The position numbers were made by a program, and so were the translations under genes. The notes beneath the pieces were generated by a model. The model worked only from the letters and a program-made list of their open reading frames with translations, made no database searches and was not told the DNA's origin. 64,000 nt of DNA from Coleofasciculus sp. FACHB-T130 (GTDB lineage: Bacteria; Cyanobacteriota; Cyanobacteriia; Cyanobacteriales; FACHB-T130). The stretch is from positions 1 to 64,000 of the forward strand of contig NZ_JACJOG010000049.1 in the NCBI RefSeq assembly GCF_014695375.1, read 5' to 3'. The number at the start of each line of letters is the position of its first letter. Position 1 is the stretch's first letter. This document shows positions 55,119 to 64,000 of this stretch, piece by piece.

Positions 55119-58088
55119 TTATAGCTGCGCTTCTTGTTGTTGATACAGACAGTAGTAGCGACCTCTAAGAGCCATTAATTCATCATGAGTTCCCTGTTCA
55201 ACGACTGCACCTTGATCCATCATCAAAATCAGACTGGCATTTCTAATTGTAGTTAAACGATGGGTAATAAAAAATACAGTGCGATCGCGGAACGTCGAGG
55301 CGAGATTTAAACACACTTGTCGCTCTGCGTTGTAGTCTAAAGCGCTGGTCGCTTCGTCTAAAATCAGTAACTGAGGATTTTGTAAAACGGTACGCGCGAT
55401 CGCAATTCGCTGTCTTTGTCCCCCAGATAAAGCAGAACCTCGTTCTCCAACGCGAGTGTTGTAGCCGTTCGGCAAAGCCATGATAAAGTCGTGAGCAAAA
55501 GCTACCTTGGCGGCTTCAATGATTTCCTCATCGCTAGCATCTGGATTAGTTAGCGCGATATTTTCCTGCACCGTCCCATCAAACAAGAGAGTATCTTGAA
55601 GCACCATTCCAATCTGACGCCGCAGGGAATAAAGTTCTACTTTACTAATATCGTAGTCATCAATGATAATCCGCCCCGATCTTGGCTCATAGAGTCTGGG
55701 TAAAAGTTTTGTCAACGTACTTTTACCCGATCCACTTTGTCCCACGATGCCGATAAATAGCCCTGCTGGAAAGTCCAGATTAATGTTACTTAGCTGAAGA
55801 GCGCCGCTAGGATTGAAGCTGAAAGAAACATTTTCAAACTTCACGCTTCCTTGAATGGCTGGCATGAGAATGTTATGGCGATCGGCTTCATCTGCTTCGA
55901 GATTGGCGTCAAGAACATCGCCCAGCCTCTCAAGAGATAAAGCGGTTTCCTGAAAGTTTTGCCACAGTTGTACTAATCGCAATAACGGACTGGTTACATA
56001 ACCGGAAAGGATGCGGAAAGCGATCAACTGTCCTAATGTTAATTCTCCTTTGAGGACTAAATAAGCTCCCGCCCATAACACTAACAAACTGGAGAGTTTA
56101 TTCAGAAAACTACTTACGGAACTGGCAGTCGTAGAGGTGGAAACTGTCTTAAATCCAGCACTGATGTAACGACCATAACGCTCTTGCCATTGCCAGCGCG
56201 ATCGCAATTCTAAATTTTGCGCTTTAACTGTTTGGATTCCTGACAGAACTTCCACTAAATAAGAGTGAGTTTCGGCGTTGCGCTCTGCTTTCACCCGCGA
56301 CTGCTGCCGAATGATCGGTGACACTCCAAGTGTTAGCAAAGCAAACAGTGGCACTGTTGCCAATGCGACTAGCGTTAGCACTCCGCTGTAAATCAACATC
56401 ACCGCAATGTAGATGACTGAAAAGATGGCATCTAACACTACAGTTAAGGCAGTTCCGGTTAAGAAGGAGCGAATATTTTCTAGTTCATTAACGCGAGTAG
56501 CGAGTTCCCCAACAGGTCGCCGTTCAAAATATGACAAGGGCAGGCGTAGAAGGTGGCTGATGACCTCTGAACCTAAAGCCAAGTCCATCCGGTTGGTGGT
56601 ATCAACAAATAAATGCGTGCGTAAACTGGTCAGAACTGCTTCGACAGCAGCGACGACTACTAAGAAAATGCCTAAAACAGATAAAGTATCGATACTATTT
56701 TGTACAAGAACTTTGTCAATAATCACCTGAGTCATCAGAGGATTTACTAGACCAAAGATTTGTACAAAAATGGAAGCAATTAAAACTTCTATTAAAACCT
56801 TGCGGTAGCGATAGATAGAAGGTAAAAACCAACGCAGGCTAAACCGCTCTTTAGAAGCTTCTTTTGTGGGTCGGAGCAGCAGAACTTCCCCTTCTGGCCC
56901 CCACGCTTCCATGAATTGGGCGGGTTTTTTGCGTAAAATGCCAATTTCTGGCACCGCCAGCACTAACTCGCGATCGCTAATTTTGTAAAGAATCGCAAAA
57001 CTATCTTGCCAGCTAATCATGGCGGGAGCTTGCAAGCGACACACCGCAGCCGCAGGCACTTTAATTAATTGCGTATTTAACCCCGTTAACTCAGCCACCG
57101 CACCGCAAAATTGCAGAGATAAGTTCTCGGTGTGCTTGAGGTGATTGACTAAGACTCTCTTGATAACATCTCGCCGGAAAGGTATCCCCAAGTGCTGAGA
57201 CAGCATTTGGAAGCAAGCTATTGTTGCATCCAGACGACCTCTCCCGTAGATGTAGGGGTGTTTCTCGTGTTTATAAGTCGTCGCCGTTTCACCAGATGGA
57301 GGCTGTTCCGGCGCGTAGGGAATCGCTTCCCAGTCAGTTGTAGCGGCAAGGGACGCCGATGCTAACGCGATCGCGCCTTTCGATTCCGAGGGAAACAGGA
57401 TGGACTTCTGCAAGCCTAATAAACGAACCCCTCTCCCGCCTTCTACGTGTAAATTTCCGGGTGTACTCGGTATCAAGCGGCTTCCGACAGGGAAATCAGC
57501 GACAGTTCCGCCACTCACCAGCCATACCCAGTCGGGATCTATCTTGCTCAGGGGAGTTTTTCCGGGTGGTAAGTTGAGAATCGTTGCGTCTGAAACCGCT
57601 TTTAAAGCTAGTTCTTTGAGATTGGTTGTCCCGTCAGCTTGACGCGCCAATTCTTCCCCAATCAGATCGAAGACTTCAATCAAAGAACAACGGTTTTCAA
57701 AAGCAGCCGCAAATGAGCGTTCCTGGTTTAATAAAGCTAAAAAATCGGTGTCTGGGAGGATTAAACAAATGGTTTCTGTCGAAGCGATCGCTGTCTCGCA
57801 AGCTGTTCCCCGAATTAAGCTAACCCATCCGAGAATTTCTCCGGGTTCTAATAATTTCAGGGTGACAGGTGCTTGGCTCCGGGGGTCATAACCTAAAAGG
57901 CGGGCTTGCCCTTGATAGATGATGGCAATTTGCGCTGGCATTGTTTCTCGCACAAACATTGCCTGTCCCATGCGGTAGCGCAAAAATTGAAATTTTGTTG
58001 CGACTCTTTCTAAGACAACCGATGGCAGTTGATTAAACGGAGATATACCAGCGAGAATTTCTTTGATACTAATTGCCGTATGGGTCAT
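55119..58088 (-). CDS. Type I secretion ABC exporter with cNMP-binding domain
   Basis: A 989-residue exporter. An N-terminal cyclic-nucleotide-binding-like domain (about 12-130) includes MFVRETMPAQIAIIYQG and LLEPGEILGWVSLIRG. A C39-like domain follows (about 275-400); its start is GRLDATIACFQMLSQHLG, with Ala where the catalytic Cys of C39 proteases is expected. Next come six membrane helices (about 430-710) and the ATPase (about 750-989) with GQSGSGKSTL, LSGGQRQRIA and LLILDEATSALD. It should export an uncleaved substrate and could be gated by a nucleotide. Co-oriented with the PpiC gene upstream and HlyD downstream. Confidence 0.92.
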   Translation of the reverse strand: MTHTAISIKEILAGISPFNQLPSVVLERVATKFQFLRYRMGQAMFVRETMPAQIAIIYQGQARLLGYDPRSQAPVTLKLLEPGEILGWVSLIRGTACETAIASTETICLILPDTDFLALLNQERSFAAAFENRCSLIEVFDLIGEELARQADGTTNLKELALKAVSDATILNLPPGKTPLSKIDPDWVWLVSGGTVADFPVGSRLIPSTPGNLHVEGGRGVRLLGLQKSILFPSESKGAIALASASLAATTDWEAIPYAPEQPPSGETATTYKHEKHPYIYGRGRLDATIACFQMLSQHLGIPFRRDVIKRVLVNHLKHTENLSLQFCGAVAELTGLNTQLIKVPAAAVCRLQAPAMISWQDSFAILYKISDRELVLAVPEIGILRKKPAQFMEAWGPEGEVLLLRPTKEASKERFSLRWFLPSIYRYRKVLIEVLIASIFVQIFGLVNPLMTQVIIDKVLVQNSIDTLSVLGIFLVVVAAVEAVLTSLRTHLFVDTTNRMDLALGSEVISHLLRLPLSYFERRPVGELATRVNELENIRSFLTGTALTVVLDAIFSVIYIAVMLIYSGVLTLVALATVPLFALLTLGVSPIIRQQSRVKAERNAETHSYLVEVLSGIQTVKAQNLELRSRWQWQERYGRYISAGFKTVSTSTTASSVSSFLNKLSSLLVLWAGAYLVLKGELTLGQLIAFRILSGYVTSPLLRLVQLWQNFQETALSLERLGDVLDANLEADEADRHNILMPAIQGSVKFENVSFSFNPSGALQLSNINLDFPAGLFIGIVGQSGSGKSTLTKLLPRLYEPRSGRIIIDDYDISKVELYSLRRQIGMVLQDTLLFDGTVQENIALTNPDASDEEIIEAAKVAFAHDFIMALPNGYNTRVGERGSALSGGQRQRIAIARTVLQNPQLLILDEATSALDYNAERQVCLNLASTFRDRTVFFITHRLTTIRNASLILMMDQGAVVEQGTHDELMALRGRYYCLYQQQEAQL

Positions 58089-58372
58089 CCCGTTTTGCGG
58101 CTACGCTCTCCATCCAAGCTGCTACTTGATGGGAAAGAAAGCCACCCTCCTTGTTCAAATATTTACAATCTATTACAGTTAAAACCGATACTTTTGCTGA
58201 AAAAAACAGAATATTTTAATAAGTGATGCCTCAGATCCTTGTGAATCATTTTGACAGGTTTAGCACCACTCTTCTGTAGTTTATCAGAATAGTTCAGGGC
58301 AAGAAAAATGCGTATTATCGAAGTTGTTTTTAACACCTAAATAGAGCGATGCTCTACTTAGCGATCGCTTGT
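58089..58372. other. Spacer between PpiC-like and ABC genes
   Basis: 284 bp with no gene. I saw no terminator hairpin, so transcription could read through, but a separate promoter is also possible. Confidence 0.45.
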
Positions 58373-59158
58373 TTACGCTGCTGCCAGTTGACCGCTTGGT
58401 TCAACTTTACGATTTGTTGCAGCCCCCAGCCAAATTTTATCTGCTTCGGGTAGGTTCCCGATTTGCTCTTGCACCCACGTTTCAAAAAGTTCTCGCAGCA
58501 ATCGTTGATGCATGAATTCATTTAATTGGGCGGGAACTAACTTTTCTAGGCGCACAATGACCATCCATTCACCTAAAGGTCTGGGCGACCAAAGTTGATT
58601 CTTTTGACTAACCGATAGCAGTCTCGCCAGATGCGGGTGGAGAGTCCCAATCTCTACCGGGCCGATAGTTCCACCCGTTTGTGCTTCAGGCCCTTGGGAA
58701 TACTCAGCCGCCAGTTCGCTAAAAGACTGCTCTTGTTCGGAAAGGCGGAAATAAAGTTCTTGGGCAATGCCTGGATCTTTCGTCCGAATCAACGAATAAA
58801 TGGCTTGATCCAATTGACCTTTGCGCTTGAGAAAATAAGATTCTAGTTTGTTCCCCCAAGTCGCTTGTTTAAATTTTTCAATTCTTAACTTCCGCGTTGT
58901 TAAGGCTTCTAAATGCTCTTGGCTCATCCCGTAGCGCTCTAGCCAAGCTTGCTGTTCGGCTTCAGAAGTCAGTTGATTTTGCTGGTAGAAATTCCCGCAG
59001 GCATGAGCAATTTCTTCAGGCGTACAGTTAAAAGAAGCGATCGCGCTATCAATAATGCTCTCACGCAGCAATTGAGGAAACATTTGGTAGCTAGCCAGTA
59101 GGGGAATGATTTCCTCAGCTGTGAGGGTGCGATTACCGATTTGTAAAGCTGTAGTCAT
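58373..59158 (-). CDS. PpiC/parvulin-like peptidyl-prolyl isomerase
   Basis: A 261-residue protein without a signal peptide. The N-terminal helical region (about 1-110) resembles SurA/PrsA-type chaperones. The parvulin domain (about 130-215) contains FSELAAEYSQGPEAQTGG and GTIGPVEIGTLHPHLARLL, as in rotamase family members. Because it precedes a type I ABC exporter, it may fold or hold the exported protein in the cytoplasm; this is inferred from position. Confidence 0.85.
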   Translation of the reverse strand: MTTALQIGNRTLTAEEIIPLLASYQMFPQLLRESIIDSAIASFNCTPEEIAHACGNFYQQNQLTSEAEQQAWLERYGMSQEHLEALTTRKLRIEKFKQATWGNKLESYFLKRKGQLDQAIYSLIRTKDPGIAQELYFRLSEQEQSFSELAAEYSQGPEAQTGGTIGPVEIGTLHPHLARLLSVSQKNQLWSPRPLGEWMVIVRLEKLVPAQLNEFMHQRLLRELFETWVQEQIGNLPEADKIWLGAATNRKVEPSGQLAAA

Positions 59159-59300
59159 ACCTGAGTCCCTTTGAATTTCTGGTTTGCGACTGATATTTTG
59201 AGCGCGATTGCTCTGACAAAATCTGCAAATCTCTAAGGATGTATCAGCCGAAAAATCAGGAATTATGCAATACGTTACAAAACTTTACTTGTACCCCTTT

Positions 59301-62012
59301 CTAGGAGCCAGCGCAGGAAGTGGCGTGAGGCACCCCTGTGGGCGATCGCGCGGTGAGAATGACCTCGCCAAAGTTATTCCTCACCCATCCTTGGGCTTCC
59401 ATCAACTGCCTGGAACTCTCCCCGGTAGCCGGACGGGTGGGAACAACCGCAGGATTCGGAAGATTTCCGACTTGCTGAGTTATCAGGCGCAAATCGCTCC
59501 AAACGAGGTTGCTGCTGAGGGTTTCGCCGGGATTGGGTGGAATTCCACCGCGTCCGGTAACGACCAATTCACTTTTTTGTTGCCCGACCGTGGCTCCACA
59601 ACTTGATGCAATCAGTCCAGAGGCATCCACTAAGTCGGTCGGTAAAGCGACTACACCGCGACTGGGGTCAACATCCGGCGTATTGATTTCCACCACACCG
59701 TCCACGCCAAACTCAGAACTGGCGGTGATGTCGCTCAAGAGAGTTTCGTCTTCCCGAAACTGAATTCCAAAGATGCCTTGAGTCGTAATTTGGATACTCC
59801 CCCCATTGCCAGTAAAAGCATTGGCAGTAATGTCGCTATTTTCCCCAGGGACGGCGACGATGAATGAGCTGTTAATCGTGATGTTGCCGCCATTGCCACC
59901 CGCACCTGCAATGCCTGCGGTACTTGAAATTTTACTGTTGTGGCGCAGCAGCAACAAATCCTGCACTAGCACCATATTTCCCCCATTACCGGATGCAGTT
60001 GCCGCCGTAATCGTTGCCTGGTTATCTAAACTCAAGCTTTGAGCAGTCAGCTCAAGGTTTCCAGCACCTTTGGCATCGTTCGCTGGATTAAAACTGCTCG
60101 CGGCTACAGCTGCCCCATCCCGGATAATCAACTTTCCAGTATTAACCCTCAGACTTCCCCCGCGACCTGTGGCGTCAAAAACCCCTGGAAATCCAGGAAT
60201 TCCGCCAGAAACAGCGAGCAGGCTACTGGGAAACTGACTGCCTTTAGCAGTACCCGCTAATTCCACCAACTCGGAAGCTTGAACGGTTAAATTTCCCGCA
60301 TCCCCTGCTCCTAAAGTAGAAGTCTGGATGACGGCTCCATCGCGGACGAGCAATCGTTCAGTCTCAACGCTTAAGGCTCCTCCATCTGCCTGGGAATCGA
60401 TACCGCTGCCGGAAAATAAGCCGCTCGGAAAAGGCAAACCGAGCTGATTTGTCAGCAATTGACCGTCTGCGGAAACCGCAACCCCCGCCAGTTCAACGTC
60501 TGAAGCTCGAACGGTCAAAGTGCCTGCCTTGGCTTGGCTAAACTTGCTAAGCGTCGTTACTGCAACTTGTGCCCCATTTTGAACGCTCAAGCGATCGCTC
60601 TCTATGGTTAAATTTCCTCCAGTTCCGGTGGCGTTTTGTTCTACTTGGGCACGCAAACTGCTTTGCCTGAGCGTATTGTTTTCGTCGAAACCATAACCCA
60701 TCGCTTGCACTTGGGTCGCTTTTACGGTCAAATCTCCGGCTTTCCCTTGCCCAAAAGTAGAAGTTGTTACTTCGGCTCCATCTCGGACAATCAATTGTCC
60801 AGTTTCAACGGTTAGATTTCCCCCATCCCCTGTCGCTCCCCCTTGGACTGTAGCCCGCAATCCACTCCCTATTTCGCGATCGCTCGATCTGCCACTGACT
60901 TCTACCGAATCGGTCGCCCGCACCGTTAAATTCCCGCCCTGCCCTTGACCGAAAGTAGAAGTGGAGACTTGCGCCCCATCCCGGACAATGAATTTTCCGG
61001 TTTCAACGGTCAGATTTCCCCCAGATCCGGTGGCTGTTTTTGAATTAACCCTGGCAAATAAACCACTGCGATCGCCACTAGGCGAACTGCCACTAATTTC
61101 CACCAACTCCGAGCCAGTGACCGCTAAAGTCCCTCCGGGTGCTGAACCCAAGGTATTCGCCAGCATCTGAGAACCCTCTGTAAGCGCGATCCGCCTACCT
61201 TGGACGCGAATATCGCCTCCCCCATTGCCGCTGGTCGTTACCGTCGTTTGCTGGGACTGGATGTCTTGGAAGTTCTGGATATTCGGATACCCCAGCGCAT
61301 AGCCTTGGGCAGTTGGGGTGAGGTTAACTTGTACGGGGAAAGCGGGTGTGATTGCTCCAGCGACGCTGCCTAATTCAATCCGTCCCCCCGCCGCCTGTAA
61401 TCTTCCTCCCACGAGCGTCAAGTTACCACCCACTAGCCCCAAGGTTTTCCCAGACGGCACTTGCAGCTTCGCCCCCTGCACTTGAATGCTGGCGGCTGGT
61501 TTTCCAAATTGCAAACCAATTGGGACGCTGACTGTCAGCAGCGGTGTCGTTTGGGGATTCGTGGCGCTGAACGAAGTTCCATCCGCCAAGCTGAGGCTAG
61601 TCGCCGTACTCGCCAAAAAAGATCCGCCAATCTTCAGCGCCGCATTCGAGCCAAAAGTAATCCCGTTGGGGTTAATTAGAAATAGGTTGGCGGTTCCGTT
61701 GGCTCGAATCAAGCCGTCAATCTTAGACTCCGAGGAACCCGTGACGCGGCTGATAATGTTTTGAATATTGGCAGCATTGTTAAAGTAAGCACTGCCGTTA
61801 GTAGGAATCGAAAATTCCTCAAAGCTGTGGAACAAGTTGGAGTTAGCTTGCGTACCTCCGGTAATTATTCTGCTGTTGCCACTTTGAGTAACGATGGAGG
61901 GCTGGGGTAGGGTTGAATCCTCGACAATTTGCGCCTGCATGGGGCTGGTTGTCACCAGACAGAACCCGGAAAGACTGCCAAAAAGCCAGAATGACAGAGA
62001 ACGCAGTTTCAT
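59301..62012 (-). CDS. Filamentous-hemagglutinin-type exoprotein (TPS domain)
   Basis: A 903-residue exoprotein. The start was set at ATG 62012 (MKLRSLSFWLFG), which gives a signal peptide ending MQAQ; the frame extends to 62126 but those residues precede the signal. The two-partner-secretion (TPS) domain includes NSNLFHSFEEFSIP, GSAYFNNAANIQNIISRVTG and LFLINPNGITFG. A long beta-helix of repeats follows, many reading GGNLTVETG...IVRDGAxVxTSTFGQG. The outer-membrane TpsB partner is not in the window. It lies directly after the RTX gene and before the PpiC gene. Confidence 0.92.
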   Translation of the reverse strand: MKLRSLSFWLFGSLSGFCLVTTSPMQAQIVEDSTLPQPSIVTQSGNSRIITGGTQANSNLFHSFEEFSIPTNGSAYFNNAANIQNIISRVTGSSESKIDGLIRANGTANLFLINPNGITFGSNAALKIGGSFLASTATSLSLADGTSFSATNPQTTPLLTVSVPIGLQFGKPAASIQVQGAKLQVPSGKTLGLVGGNLTLVGGRLQAAGGRIELGSVAGAITPAFPVQVNLTPTAQGYALGYPNIQNFQDIQSQQTTVTTSGNGGGDIRVQGRRIALTEGSQMLANTLGSAPGGTLAVTGSELVEISGSSPSGDRSGLFARVNSKTATGSGGNLTVETGKFIVRDGAQVSTSTFGQGQGGNLTVRATDSVEVSGRSSDREIGSGLRATVQGGATGDGGNLTVETGQLIVRDGAEVTTSTFGQGKAGDLTVKATQVQAMGYGFDENNTLRQSSLRAQVEQNATGTGGNLTIESDRLSVQNGAQVAVTTLSKFSQAKAGTLTVRASDVELAGVAVSADGQLLTNQLGLPFPSGLFSGSGIDSQADGGALSVETERLLVRDGAVIQTSTLGAGDAGNLTVQASELVELAGTAKGSQFPSSLLAVSGGIPGFPGVFDATGRGGSLRVNTGKLIIRDGAAVAASSFNPANDAKGAGNLELTAQSLSLDNQATITAATASGNGGNMVLVQDLLLLRHNSKISSTAGIAGAGGNGGNITINSSFIVAVPGENSDITANAFTGNGGSIQITTQGIFGIQFREDETLLSDITASSEFGVDGVVEINTPDVDPSRGVVALPTDLVDASGLIASSCGATVGQQKSELVVTGRGGIPPNPGETLSSNLVWSDLRLITQQVGNLPNPAVVPTRPATGESSRQLMEAQGWVRNNFGEVILTARSPTGVPHATSCAGS

Positions 62013-62135
62013 ACACAAACCCCACAACTGGGTCGGATTCAACCATTTGCCTGAGTAAAAACGTATCCAGACGTCTGTCAGGATGAAAAAGGCGATCGCT
62101 TCCCAGAATAGCGTGCCATTTTGCACGCACGATAT

Positions 62136-63179
62136 TTAAACAATAATCATGTCTGAGGCAAGGACAAAACCCGAATCGATTTGCACAGACGCCAACTGTG
62201 TCTGCTCAAAGAACAAAGCACCTGTGCTGCTGTCGTAGCTGAACTTATCGGATTGACCTTTCCCAATGCCGAAACCACTAGCAGAAATCTGAATCTTATC
62301 CCCCTCTAGGGAATTGAAGTCCAGGATGTTATCAATTCCCTCCCCCGGAGAATTAAAGACAAATTTATCCGCTCCCTCACCACCCGTCAGCCGGTCATTG
62401 CCAAAACCGCCGACGAGAGTGTCCTTGCCAAGCTGACCCTTGAGGACATCATTCCCGTCGCCGCCAGATAGCCAATCGTTACCAGACCAGCCCATCAGAA
62501 TGTCATCGCCAGCATCCCCATAAAGGCTGTCATTCCCATTTAAACCATCTAAAATATCATTTCCGGCTTCGCCGTACAGCTTGTCTTTACCGTAGCCCCC
62601 ATTCAGATAGTCGTTGCCAAAACCACCCAGTAGCGTGTCCTTCCCGGCTTCACCGTAAAGGCTATCGTTGCCGTTCCAGCCATTGACGTAGTCTTTCCCG
62701 GCTTTCGCGTAAATAACGTCATCCTCCTGATCGCCATATAAAGAGTTGTTGGCAGCATTGCCGATAATGGGGGCGACAATATTGTTAGCGTCTTCGATGG
62801 TAATGACGGCAGTTTTAATATTCGAGTTGAGGCTTAACTGAATTGGAACAACGCCGTTGTTCGGATTGTTGGCATCGTTTTCCTTGAATGTATAGGTCTC
62901 CTGCGTAAACCCAAAAGGAGCTGATTCCTTAATGGTCCATACTAGAGTGTCATTTCCATCAACGACATTATCGTTCAAAATTTGCAGGGGAATAGACGCT
63001 TGCCCGTCCACAAACTTGACATCAGCCTTAGCAAACCAGGGTTCGTCAAAGTTCTGTTCCCACTCGTTGAAGTTACCTTGTCCTCCTGGAAGATCGTAGT
63101 CACCGCTGCCTTCGGTAGCTAGAAATATAGGAATCCCTGTCCCTTCTTGCTCGTCAACGATCGCATCTTCAAATTCCAT
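62136..63179 (-). CDS. RTX calcium-binding protein (likely type I secretion substrate)
   Basis: A 347-residue protein with no signal peptide. The first 140 residues look like a Calx-beta-type domain (VDGQASIPLQILNDNVVDGNDT). They are followed by about ten RTX nonapeptide units (GGxGxDxLx; for example GGYGKDKLYGEAGNDIL), which bind calcium and fold outside the cell. The C terminus carries a type I signal-like stretch (NILDFNSLEGDKIQISAS). It is the first gene of the run and the natural cargo for the exporter. Upstream is a long spacer. Confidence 0.92.
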   Translation of the reverse strand: MEFEDAIVDEQEGTGIPIFLATEGSGDYDLPGGQGNFNEWEQNFDEPWFAKADVKFVDGQASIPLQILNDNVVDGNDTLVWTIKESAPFGFTQETYTFKENDANNPNNGVVPIQLSLNSNIKTAVITIEDANNIVAPIIGNAANNSLYGDQEDDVIYAKAGKDYVNGWNGNDSLYGEAGKDTLLGGFGNDYLNGGYGKDKLYGEAGNDILDGLNGNDSLYGDAGDDILMGWSGNDWLSGGDGNDVLKGQLGKDTLVGGFGNDRLTGGEGADKFVFNSPGEGIDNILDFNSLEGDKIQISASGFGIGKGQSDKFSYDSSTGALFFEQTQLASVQIDSGFVLASDMIIV

Positions 63180-64000
63180 AACTTCATCCCTCCAGAACAG
63201 GTAGATATGAAAGTAAGTTTTGATTCAGAGCGGCTTTTTGCCGAAAGCAAAAAATTTTGAAGATTGCTATAAAGAAAAGAAACGCGATCGCCTCAAAAAC
63301 TCAGGGAAGTGATTTTTATCGCAGCAGCTTGAGGAAACCTTAATAAAACGGGTTTATTCGTGCCATCATTTCAGCCTTCCCTTAACATGGATAAATTAGA
63401 GGGACAGCTACTCTCTCGTAAAACTAAAATTTAGGCATCAAGCCAAAGCTACCCTGTCTCCAAAAAAACCAAACATTGAGCAAAGTGCAATCAATCGCGG
63501 GAAATCACCGATTCCTTTCTATAGCAACCCGATTTGATTGGTCAGATATTTTTTAACGAACCGTCAAGGACGCGCCAGTCATTAGGCGATGCAAAGCATT
63601 AGAAATCGAAAGCATAACAGCTCAAAATCCTTTAAAATTACTCTACCCTAATTACTAACAATATAAAGCATTTATTTTAGCTATTGATACCTTCTTAGCT
63701 TATTTTTACAACTGAATTTTGCCTGCAATTGACCAACCGCTCTACCTTTAGATTGGTAGTATAATTTCTATAAATCAATGGCACTCGTTAACCCAAAATT
63801 TACTCTCAAAATGTAGAATTGCCTAATATTCTTAACTTCTATTGTCTTTAGGTTCCTTAGAATTTAGGTGCTAAGCCCAGTGGCATCTGGAACGCAGAGT
63901 CACAATCAAGCCAATAGAGGCAAAGTTTATTAGTGAGAGTTGGCGCAAATAAATGGTTCATTGCCATTATTTTCTTTTGCTCAAGAATAAATTCGTTGTA
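63180..64000. other. Long spacer upstream of the RTX gene
   Basis: About 820 bp with no gene to the window end. It is AT-rich, with AATAAAACGGGTTTATT at about 63343 as a near-palindrome. It should hold the promoter of the secretion locus. Nothing else is recognised. Confidence 0.55.

Overview
The window comes from a cyanobacterium. The palindrome GCGATCGC (HIP1) is scattered throughout both genes and spacers, and the gene set includes magnesium-protoporphyrin methyltransferase (chlM), a high-light-inducible protein, a carotene ketolase (crtW), cyanobacterial ammonium transporters with NtcA boxes, and long TPR, CHAT and filamentous-hemagglutinin proteins. The many interspersed short repeats and decayed genes fit a large-genome filamentous lineage, but the genus cannot be fixed from the sequence. 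I saw no tRNA, rRNA or CRISPR array.

Layout. 0.2-4.8 kb: a membrane-anchored tyrosine phosphatase-like protein, two small membrane proteins, chlM, nagA and divergent purE. 5.3-8.9 kb: two ammonium transporter genes, each with a perfect GTA-N8-TAC NtcA box, so nitrogen-scavenging genes. 9-14.3 kb: a GDSL hydrolase, ispH, an MscS channel, an SDR and a GAF protein. 14.4-16.2 kb: a Tn5/IS50-like insertion sequence with 41-bp inverted ends and a broken transposase. 16.2-20.6 kb: gatD-murT and an SLH-glycoside-hydrolase exoprotein. 20.6-22.1 kb: a decayed region with a SulP permease remnant. 22.1-27.4 kb: a small TPR/STAND-associated N-terminal domain, two overlapping MscS genes, mnmE, a methyltransferase and a response regulator.

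27.8-32.3 kb is the most unusual part. A phoD-type phosphatase gene is cut after about 125 codons. Its next codons reappear 3.8 kb later, and between them lies an element with a tyrosine recombinase, a SprT-like protein that has lost its zinc-protease motif, two abutting 18-bp palindromic operators, two strong terminators and at least eight copies of the 9-mer AGTTWAACT. A 107-bp MITE follows.

32.3-53.3 kb: a tandem-domain RNase III-like protein whose two halves each lack different catalytic residues, a SagB-type oxidoreductase, a DUF4349 lipoprotein, ilvC, a CHAT-TPR protein without its catalytic dyad, SDRs, hli, crtW, a TPR protein, a secreted XendoU-like ribonuclease, a DsbA-like protein, an amidase, a Uma2 protein, map and a GST. 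53.4-63.2 kb: five co-directional minus-strand genes that read as a secretion locus (RTX protein, filamentous-hemagglutinin-type exoprotein, PpiC-like chaperone, type I ABC exporter with a cNMP domain, HlyD adaptor).
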